Shown here one piece after another: positions 23,101 to 24,127 of a DNA stretch of 24,127 bases; the first letter of the stretch is position 1; every line of letters starts with the position of its first letter. Made by a program: the position numbers and the translations under genes. The notes beneath the pieces are model-generated. The model was not told where the DNA came from, did no database searches, and saw only the letters and a program-made list of their open reading frames with translations. This stretch comes from Coptodactyla brooksi (lineage: Eukaryota; Arthropoda; Insecta; Coleoptera; Scarabaeidae): assembly GCA_033557675.1 (NCBI GenBank), contig JAWQRM010000325.1:1-24127 (forward strand). Reading direction: 5' to 3'.

Positions 23101-23765
23101 GAAATATCCGAAGCCGAATGCGACCGAGATCAATTGATCAACACAAACAGTTACGGTGGTAAGTATAATGTAAACAATACAACCAATGGCTAGGGAAAGC
23201 TTTGATGCTGCGCTTATAACTAAGTGATTTAGTTTCATATTACCACATCATTTGAATTAATTATAATTAAAAAAAAAAGAGTGAAAGAAAACGTGTCTCT
23301 ACAAAGAATTTTTATTTTCAGAAAGTGACCAGGGTAAGTAATCACTGTTCTGAAGGAGTTGTGTGGTTTTCTGTAAATTTAGGATATAGATCAGATTCAG
23401 CATTTGTTCATATCTTTCTTCATAGTCATCTCAAAATCAAACTCTTCATATAATATGAAATAAAATCATGGTACACATACATACTTTTCTTCTTAATATT
23501 TCATTGTTGCATGAAAGTTTTTGTGTTTTTATTTTAAATCATATTTATATTCTTTATTACTCAATACTTTGTGTTTAACGGCATGATCTGTGTCACTAAT
23601 TATATTAATTATTTTTGTGTTTTTTTTGCACCCATTGCCATGCCATTTTGAATACATTATCTGTGAGGTATTGTGGTGGTGTAGATTTGTGTGGTCTGTT
23701 TCAGTAATGAGAAATAGCTCCAAGGATGGCATGAACCACGAGGAAATGAGAAAACTGCTTGAGAG
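1840..23765 (+). CDS. Dscam1: Dscam1, 3' part of a spliced gene (locus overview)
   Basis: Exons listed separately below join in frame to encode the membrane-proximal half of a Dscam1 cell-surface receptor: Ig7, Ig8, Ig9, FN1-FN4, Ig10, FN5, FN6, a transmembrane helix and most of the cytoplasmic tail. Dscam1 is a homophilic adhesion receptor for neurite self-avoidance and axon guidance in arthropods, also implicated in haemocyte immunity. Every exon has GT..AG borders. Most junctions are phase 1 (one base before, two after), as expected for Ig/FN modules. The Dscam1 paralogue, rather than Dscam2-4, is supported by the tail motifs, by two alternative transmembrane exons starting GTIAP, and by a phase 1-1 exon that alone encodes Ig7. 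The gene is incomplete at both ends: Ig1-Ig6 and most of the variable arrays lie upstream, and the last exon with the stop lies downstream. Confidence 0.93.
2268..2340 (+). promoter_or_regulatory. Candidate RNA pairing (docking/selector) element after the Ig7 exon
   Basis: In an AT-rich intron this short GC-richer island holds TCTCGGC (2272-2278) and two copies of its reverse complement, GCCGAGA (2318-2324 and 2327-2333). Only one can pair at a time. Dscam1 arrays are known to use competing intronic pairings to select one exon, and the position 140-200 nt downstream of the last Ig7 exon would suit such an element. The stems are only 7 bp, so the function is an inference. Confidence 0.35.
3017..3247. 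repeat. Imperfect ~30-bp inverted repeat, possible old MITE
   Basis: AATGTCACTTCCGGTTTAAC at about 3017 recurs in reverse complement at about 3247, with roughly 24 of 30 positions matching and 170 bp between the arms. There is no open frame. It could be a degraded miniature transposon; no target duplication is clear. Confidence 0.4.
3984..4060 (+). other. Two adjacent perfect stem-loops with similar loops
   Basis: CACTACACACT (3984-3994) pairs with AGTGTGTAGTG (4000-4010) across a 5-nt loop. TTTAGCATAT (4035-4044) pairs with ATATGCTAAA (4051-4060) across TGAAAG. Both loop regions contain TGAAAG. The stems are too short for ordinary miRNA precursors. They may be structural elements of the intron. 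Confidence 0.5.
4455..4565. repeat. Degenerate TTAGTAA/AATTAGTA simple repeat
   Basis: Units such as aaattagtaa and tttagtaa are repeated many times with variation. This is low-complexity sequence with no coding potential. Confidence 0.7.
4870..5105. repeat. Diverged direct repeat in intron
   Basis: GGATTTTATTAGTAGCATTTTAAAG near 4877 resembles GATTTTATTACTAGCATTTTGAAAG near 5030, and ACAAATAAGTA occurs near 4998 and near 5094. The pattern suggests an old duplication within the intron, now heavily diverged. Confidence 0.4.
5762..5968. repeat. Two diverged ~104-bp tandem copies
   Basis: A unit starting TGTGTATAAATAAA at about 5762 and ending in AGTTTTAAAAATTTC is followed by a second unit starting TGTGTACAAATAAA at about 5866 and ending in AGTTTTAAAATTTG. 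The two share several blocks of identity, including TAAAAAATAATC. There is no open frame. Confidence 0.6.
6444..6563 (+). CDS. Dscam1: Dscam1 Ig8, first exon
   Basis: This 120-nt phase 1-1 exon encodes the N-terminal half of Ig8. It starts with the highly conserved PPRWILEPTDRAFAQGSD, then carries the first Ig cysteine in IECKADG and the core tryptophan in SVTWKKA. The acceptor is tttttag and the donor ACAG|gtacgt. It joins the variable Ig7 exon and is separated from the rest of Ig8 by a 52-nt intron. Confidence 0.92.
6616..6789 (+). CDS. Dscam1: Dscam1 Ig8, second exon
   Basis: This 174-nt phase 1-1 exon completes Ig8: a GGTPGDYTDF linker, then IRVEDGTLMINNIQKKNEGY and the second Ig cysteine in YYLCEAVNGIG, ending SAVVLISVQ. 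The acceptor (aaaacag) has a poor pyrimidine tract, typical of very short insect introns where the exon pair is recognised across the intron. The donor is CAAG|gtgaat. Confidence 0.92.
6790..7320 (+). other. Dscam1 intron within the Ig8-Ig9 region
   Basis: This 531-nt AT-rich intron has no exon. Its main content is the duplicated palindromic block at 6825-6912. Confidence 0.8.
6825..6912. repeat. Duplicated block ending in a perfect 23-bp-arm palindrome
   Basis: The block starting ATAACTATTCCAAATAAAA occurs twice in tandem (about 6825-6862 and 6864-6900). The second copy runs on into a near-perfect palindrome: 6866-6888 pairs with 6890-6912, with one base between. As RNA this would fold into a long AU hairpin about 36 nt after the Ig8 donor. 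Confidence 0.75.
7321..8114 (+). CDS. Dscam1: Dscam1 Ig9, FN1 and start of FN2
   Basis: This is the largest exon (794 nt, phase 1 in, phase 0 out). Residues about 1-97 form Ig9 (APPQFDVKLRNQT, first cysteine in VLQCEAKGEKP, tryptophan in GILWN, second cysteine in FTCVANNAFG). About 98-198 form FN1 (EVPYGLKVLDKSGRSVQLSW through TTYHIRIVAEN to TIITAEE). From about 199 FN2 begins (APSGVPTNIRVEAN, LKIFWKPPE, LLGYYVGIK). The acceptor is ccttgtag and the donor CCTT|gtaaga. The open frame runs past the donor, but the conserved protein continues at 8172. Ig9-FN1 are part of the constant Dscam1 stalk. Confidence 0.95.
8172..8427 (+). CDS. Dscam1: Dscam1 end of FN2 and first half of FN3
   Basis: This 256-nt exon (phase 0 in, phase 1 out) follows a 57-nt intron. 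It finishes FN2 with DLKTYTQYSVVVQAFNRISS and TAEG, then opens FN3 with APEQPPHDTVCTTLTAQTIR and VSWMSP through YKVIYGPSDTWY. The acceptor is cttttgtacag and the donor TATG|gtaagt is consensus. Confidence 0.93.
8428..9283 (+). other. Dscam1 intron splitting FN3
   Basis: This 856-nt AT-rich intron has no exon. A perfect 21-bp inverted repeat lies inside: 8725-8745 pairs with 8763-8783 across 17 nt, in a TTA/TAG-rich low-complexity stretch. Confidence 0.8.
9284..9439 (+). CDS. Dscam1: Dscam1 second half of FN3
   Basis: This 156-nt phase 1-1 exon carries ITASSETILHGLKKYTNYSM and the FN3 core LAYTSGGDGVRSGLIHCQTD. The acceptor is ttttgtatag and the donor GATG|gtaaaa. The open frame continues past the donor in both directions, but the protein resumes at 9501 with APEAPSALKAL. 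Confidence 0.92.
9501..9806 (+). CDS. Dscam1: Dscam1 FN4
   Basis: This 306-nt phase 1-1 exon encodes one whole fibronectin III domain: APEAPSALKALVM, the tryptophan in ILVSWKPP, PNGIIQQYTVYVQ, then LKYQFWVTASTSIAEGQPS and ITVSPS. It follows a 61-nt intron and precedes a 50-nt intron. The donor is AATG|gtaaca. Confidence 0.94.
9857..10535 (+). CDS. Dscam1: Dscam1 Ig10, FN5 and start of FN6
   Basis: This 679-nt exon runs phase 1 in, phase 2 out. Residues about 1-92 form Ig10 (VPAKIASFDDTF, first cysteine in TLPCLSVG, tryptophan in VITWKIKG, DGSLFIRDV, second cysteine in YSCHVENSFG). About 93-190 form FN5 (APPHAPQVFLPTSTTDSLTV, YSIHYKPEFGSWETV, CGTRYQVFVTAYNGIGMG, LNTRTKG). The rest opens FN6 (FIEVSSHSISLHLNEW, DGGCPMLYFVVEHKK). 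The donor AAGAA|gtgcgt was chosen because joining to 10594 restores the conserved KK..EWIQVANNV frame. Confidence 0.94.
10594..10760 (+). CDS. Dscam1: Dscam1 end of FN6, last exon before the membrane
   Basis: This 167-nt exon (phase 2 in, phase 1 out) completes FN6 with SEWIQVANNVK, NFVVLDLDPATWYYLRVTAH and EFATLTLTGG. The acceptor is gtttttag and the donor GGAG|gtaagt is consensus. The last G joins either transmembrane exon, each of which starts GT to give GGT (Gly). Reading through the donor instead adds 20 codons and a stop at 10823-10825 (see findings). Confidence 0.93.
10761..12082 (+). other. Dscam1 intron before the transmembrane exons
   Basis: This 1.3 kb intron has no accepted exon. 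Visible items are a GC-richer open stretch at about 10829-10910, an AATAAA at 11088-11093, a perfect 14-bp hairpin at 11154-11186 (5-nt loop), a 9-bp hairpin at 11507-11534, and the splice-site-masking inverted repeat at 12011-12092. Confidence 0.75.
12011..12092 (+). promoter_or_regulatory. Perfect 16-bp inverted repeat enclosing the TM1 3' splice site
   Basis: GCAATAGTACCTGAAA (12011-12026) is the exact reverse complement of 12077-12092, which spans the end of the pyrimidine tract, the acceptor AG (12081-12082) and the first 10 exonic bases of the first transmembrane exon. The 50-nt loop holds a good branch-point candidate (AACTAAC, about 12055-12061) and is unusually GC-rich for this gene. 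In the pre-mRNA the fold would hide the TM1 acceptor. The same upstream arm matches the TM2 acceptor region at 13 of 16 positions. The structure is seen; the regulatory role is inferred. Confidence 0.6.
12083..12241 (+). CDS. Dscam1: Dscam1 alternative transmembrane exon 1 (fly 17.1-like)
   Basis: This 159-nt phase 1-1 exon begins GTIAPAREIPKED, has a juxtamembrane LILANMN, and then a hydrophobic helix LVVPVVSAVFVIIVAIVVIC followed by basic LRGRGYYHK. The pattern NLVVPV..VIICVLR resembles the fly TM1 exon, whose isoform is enriched in dendrites; TM2 marks axons. The acceptor is ttgttttcag and the donor AAAG|gtaaat. It joins 13587 to give the conserved DDVVYNQ start of the cytoplasmic tail. 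Its acceptor sits in a perfect inverted repeat. Confidence 0.92.
12242..12274 (+). other. 33-nt spacer between the two TM exons
   Basis: This spacer has gtaaat at its start and gttacag at its end, but at 33 nt it is below any known working length for a spliceosomal intron in insects; the other short introns here are 50-61 nt. TM1 therefore cannot be joined to TM2, which would enforce mutual exclusion by steric hindrance. It is a multiple of three and has no stop, so retention would be in frame. Confidence 0.85.
12275..12466 (+). CDS. Dscam1: Dscam1 alternative transmembrane exon 2 (fly 17.2-like)
   Basis: This phase 1-1 exon begins GTIAPIRETPDVR, has LPAWVDLN just outside the membrane, then a helix IAVPISATIIVVLVGIVVIC followed by VALTRRNQGPTQTRLR. 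It shares the GTIAP start with TM1 and replaces it. The 3' end is less certain: GACT|gtatgt at 12467 has the best donor and is used here. Two other phase-1 GT sites (after 12457 and after 12460) would shorten the juxtamembrane tail by two or three residues. It joins 13587. Confidence 0.85.
12467..13586 (+). other. Dscam1 intron after the transmembrane exons
   Basis: This 1.1 kb AT-rich intron shows no exon. AACTTGAAAC (13104-13113) and GTTTCAAGTT (13121-13130) form a 10-bp hairpin. Nothing else stands out. Confidence 0.7.
13587..13751 (+). CDS. Dscam1: Dscam1 first cytoplasmic exon, SH3-binding PxxP
   Basis: The exon encodes DDVVYNQSVNATSTLDKRRP, DELGYIAPPNRKLPPVPGSN and YNTCDRIKR. PPNRKLPPVPG is a PxxP ligand of the kind through which fly Dscam1 recruits the adaptor Dock/Nck. 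The tyrosines in DVVYNQ, LGYIAPP and NYNTC are candidate phosphotyrosine sites. The acceptor is attccttag. Two phase-1 donors lie 9 nt apart: GAG|gtacca (exon end 13742) and ATAA|gtaaga (exon end 13751). The downstream one has the stronger consensus and is used; it adds three residues (TIS at the junction). Confidence 0.92.
   Translation: MMSFTTNLSMRPQHLTNAVQTFVTNLATLLRPTGSYLQYQDPTITPATVLSEVP
13969..14070 (+). CDS. Dscam1: Dscam1 cytoplasmic exon (fly exon 19-like), skippable
   Basis: This 102-nt phase 1-1 exon encodes NHYRSHSTWDPRRHLYEELN and SRRGSNDTIHTHR. SHSTWDPRR..LYEEL is conserved with the fly tail, but the fly APPVPMHG..GHAHG stretch that follows YEEL is replaced by a short Ser/Arg/His-rich end. 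The acceptor is tatatag and the donor CGAG|gtaaac. Because it is symmetric, skipping would keep frame, as reported for the matching fly exon. A very long intron (8.2 kb) follows. Confidence 0.9.
14990..16720 (-). pseudogene. LINE (non-LTR) reverse transcriptase remnant, interrupted
   Basis: Reading the minus strand from high to low coordinates, successive RT blocks appear in different frames with stops: GWGKLYQVDLVSPIHK (about 16670-16620), QYGFRR and STTNQIL..VIKQTMDNS (about 16530-16460), DLYLDLDFNQDYKTVK (about 15815-15765), KLIKLVRVILKATNYMVLVN (about 15725-15655), LLTRAKRNLTEAIKKVEV and KDQGLRIN (about 15580-15490), and a C-terminal AGHVSRCPEISPKR..EVDLKKL (15178-15000). The order fits a LINE RT domain plus its C-terminal tail. 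The catalytic YADD stretch is not recognisable and the DFKxAYD motif is mutated to DFNQDYK. The element is inactive. Confidence 0.75.
15830..16460. mobile_element. ~630-bp sequence inserted within the LINE remnant
   Basis: The RT block ending in KQTMDNS and the block starting DLYLDLDF should be nearly adjacent but lie about 630 bp apart. The intervening sequence is unrelated to RT. It includes a palindrome (GGGAAGATGTCTT then AAGACATTTCCC, 15940-15965) and an unassigned 107-codon open frame (16113-16436). No terminal repeats were found, so this is an insertion by inference only. Confidence 0.4.
17000..17440 (-). repeat. tRNA-derived SINE-like repeat with duplicated 3' body
   Basis: On the minus strand, 17160-17141 reads AGCTTATAACTTCCAAGAGC, similar to a tRNA A box/D arm, and 17114-17104 reads GGTTCAAATCC, a good Pol III B box. 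The spacing matches a tRNA. The acceptor stem and anticodon arm do not fold properly, so this is not a working tRNA. An about 40-bp body segment (CACTAAATTTGTTTAATTTT near 17018) recurs in diverged form near 17292. A perfect 16-bp inverted repeat, TGTATAGATTTGAAGA, sits at 17206-17221/17241-17256. Confidence 0.5.
18735..18760. repeat. 26-nt near-palindrome at the mariner 3' end
   Basis: ATTCTGCAGAACT is followed directly by AGTTCTACAGAAT, its reverse complement with one mismatch. It lies at the estimated 3' boundary of the mariner remnant. Confidence 0.6.
18757..19700 (-). pseudogene. Decayed mariner transposase
   Basis: Read from 19660 downwards on the minus strand: HFRHILLFYFHKCKKAAHAN and KEICE, then NWFTKFPFGDLSLK..RRSGRPT, a helix-turn-helix part, VSHELKKINLTQRINICDL, NESDPFLQRLITRDEKYIFY, GIVYFELLPRN, GIVFYHDK, and KTFSNDDAVKS. 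These are mariner blocks in order. The first two catalytic aspartates (TRDEK, YHDK) remain. The third (SPD before SDYH) is deleted with about 25 residues, and several stops and frameshifts break the frame. The 3' end near 18757 has TTTCGGTTTTTCTTGTATG-like terminal sequence. The 5' terminal repeat is not clear. Confidence 0.85.
19809..20095. repeat. ~100-bp-arm inverted repeat around an A-rich core
   Basis: The segment 19809-19905 (GTATCTTGCCTGTTTAACGA onward) is matched in reverse complement by 19996-20095, with a handful of mismatches and a small indel. The 90-bp spacer is almost pure A with scattered T and G. The layout resembles two copies of one repeat meeting tail to tail, with an AATAAA and A-rich tail after the left copy. 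A transcript would form a long hairpin. A 94-codon open frame spanning it (19774-20058) is Lys/Asn-rich and not a gene. Confidence 0.8.
20735..21420 (-). pseudogene. Decayed Tc1/mariner-type transposase (left copy)
   Basis: Minus-strand blocks in order: GTHELTEDDLDIR (about 21395), MMQKLDRNEVALANILFSDE (about 21340-21283), YWSEQNPHWMREIHTQYPEE, VHVWAGDSGPIFIEANLTTE, QQDGAMPH (about 21020), RWIGRRGTIEWPA, then SLKSEVYATKP to HFENLMR and a stop at 20735. Catalytic aspartates are seen in FSDE and QQDGA. The SPD-containing segment between WPA and SLKSEVY, which should carry the third, is deleted. A stop (after REVNQ) and several frameshifts confirm inactivity. Confidence 0.85.
21430..21522 (+). 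pseudogene. C-terminal fragment of the same transposase (right copy)
   Basis: On the + strand the frame ends NILGFCEEANGAHFENLIR with a TAA stop at 21520-21522. The matching end of the left copy is CFCQEANREHFENLMR. Only about 30 codons survive before the breakpoint with the left copy. Confidence 0.75.
22264..22290 (+). other. 10-bp stem-loop just upstream of an acceptor
   Basis: TTCCGATTTG (22264-22273) pairs perfectly with CAAATCGGAA (22281-22290) across a 7-nt loop. It ends 26 nt before the acceptor at 22317, in the region where the branch point should lie. Confidence 0.5.
22318..22536 (+). CDS. Dscam1: Dscam1 cytoplasmic exon (fly exon 20-like)
   Basis: This 219-nt phase 1-1 exon starts with the strongly conserved MDDEICPYATFHLLGFREEM and DPTKAMQFQTFPH, a Dscam1 hallmark. 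It then has a Gly/Met/His/Pro-rich stretch (HTGTMGPSGMNTPHQMHSRA) and GSQSMPRQNRRYDRVGSQ. The acceptor is actttttag and the donor CAAG|gtaaaa. The open frame begins exactly at the acceptor. CPYATF is a possible phosphotyrosine site. Confidence 0.94.
22853..23158 (+). CDS. Dscam1: Dscam1 cytoplasmic exon with YDDPANC and polyproline
   Basis: This 306-nt phase 1-1 exon encodes GNGSIYSPGPEYDDPANCAP, a Tyr/Gly-rich run (EDEQYGSQYGGYNNPYDQYG), SRGSIGRRSLGS, the polyproline SPEPPPPPPRNHDPSFNDS and KDSNEISEAECDRDQ. The fly tail has two YDDPANC repeats; only one is present here. The polyproline is a candidate SH3, WW or profilin ligand. The acceptor is ttattag and the donor GGTG|gtaagt is consensus. 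Confidence 0.94.
23159..23704 (+). other. Introns around the microexon
   Basis: AT-rich sequence of 163 and 371 nt flanks the 12-nt microexon. No other exon is seen. The acceptor at 23704 is gtttcag. Confidence 0.75.
23322..23333 (+). CDS. Dscam1: Dscam1 12-nt microexon (adds ESDQ)
   Basis: AAAGTGACCAGG lies between an excellent acceptor (tttattttcag) and a perfect donor (AGG|gtaagt). It is phase 1-1: with the preceding G it reads GAA AGT GAC CAG, and its last G passes on to the next exon. Including it adds four residues (ESDQ) to the tail; leaving it out joins SYG directly to VMRNSSK. Both are in frame, so it is probably an alternative microexon. Confidence 0.7.
23705..23765 (+). CDS. Dscam1: Dscam1 penultimate cytoplasmic exon
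   Basis: This 61-nt exon (phase 1 in, phase 2 out) encodes VMRNSSKDGMNHEEMRKLLE plus the first two bases of an Arg codon. It matches the fly sequence TTEEMRKLIERNETG, whose remainder is in the last exon. The donor is GAG|gtaatt. The last coding exon with the stop is not in the remaining 362 nt. Confidence 0.88.
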
Positions 23766-24127
23766 GTAATTTTCAAATTATAAAGTTTAGGCAAACAGAG
23801 CAGTATCGTAATCACACGAATTCATCGTGATTGCAAATTGTGCGTAAATATACAAAACATGTTAAAGGGAACAACAGACAAAATATACATTATGCAAATC
23901 GTGTTTAAACATAAATCTGATCAGAAAAATAAGTAGTATTAGTTTGAGTCCTGGGTTTGGAACCTTTGGCTTTGAAATAAAGTTAAACAATTGTCACCAC
24001 TGCACCAAAACTAAAAAATGGTTTTACTAATCATGTTAGCATCATCAGAAGTTCTGAAAGGTTAAATACTAACCGGCGATCTTTCTTTTGCTACTAAAGC
24101 GACATACTTTCCTTGTATGGTCATAAT
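23766..24127 (+). other. Start of the last Dscam1 intron
   Basis: This AT-rich sequence has no acceptor followed by the expected NETGPKQ-like frame, so the 3'-terminal exon lies beyond the window. No feature is seen. Confidence 0.7.

Overview
The window is eukaryotic, AT-rich genomic DNA, almost certainly from an insect. It holds the 3' part of a Dscam1 (Down syndrome cell adhesion molecule 1) gene on the + strand. The evidence is a run of GC-richer exons with consensus GT..AG borders that keep frame across every junction. Together they read as Dscam1 from Ig7 through the cytoplasmic tail. The identification rests on recognising the protein (tail motifs such as PPNRKLPPVPG and MDDEICPYATFHLLGF) without a database search. 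A beetle would fit the protein sequence, the long AT-rich introns and the mariner and LINE remnants, but the order is only an inference.

Layout: 1-1839 is intron or variable-exon array sequence with a TA-flanked MITE at 10-350. 1840-2127 is one variable Ig7 exon, apparently the last of the mutually exclusive exon 9-type array. A 4.3 kb intron (2128-6443) follows, where the RNA docking signals of that array would be expected. Constant ectodomain exons are 6444-6563 and 6616-6789 (Ig8), 7321-8114 (Ig9, FN1, start of FN2), 8172-8427 (FN2/FN3), 9284-9439 (FN3), 9501-9806 (FN4), 9857-10535 (Ig10, FN5, start of FN6) and 10594-10760 (FN6). Two alternative transmembrane exons (12083-12241 and about 12275-12466) are separated by only 33 nt. 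Cytoplasmic exons are 13587-13751 (or 13742), 13969-14070, 22318-22536, 22853-23158, a 12-nt microexon 23322-23333, and 23705-23765. The final exon with the stop codon lies beyond the window, and the 5' half lies before it.

The 8.2 kb intron 14071-22317 is a transposon graveyard. All remnants are decayed: a LINE reverse transcriptase (minus strand, about 14990-16720, split by about 600 bp of other sequence), a tRNA-derived SINE-like head (17100-17175), a mariner transposase (minus, about 18757-19700), a 100-bp-arm inverted repeat (19809-20095), and two tail-outward copies of a second Tc1/mariner-superfamily transposase forming about 360-bp inverted arms (20393-21888).

The most interesting signals are in Dscam1 splicing. 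A perfect 16-bp inverted repeat encloses the acceptor of the first transmembrane exon, and the same upstream arm matches the second TM exon acceptor at 13 of 16 positions. The 33-nt gap between the TM exons is too short to splice and is in frame and open. Reading past the FN6 donor gives a short soluble tail with a downstream AATAAA. Just after the last Ig7 exon, one TCTCGGC faces two GCCGAGA copies, a possible competing-pairing site. The 12-nt symmetric microexon and the 9-nt tandem donors would diversify the cytoplasmic tail.
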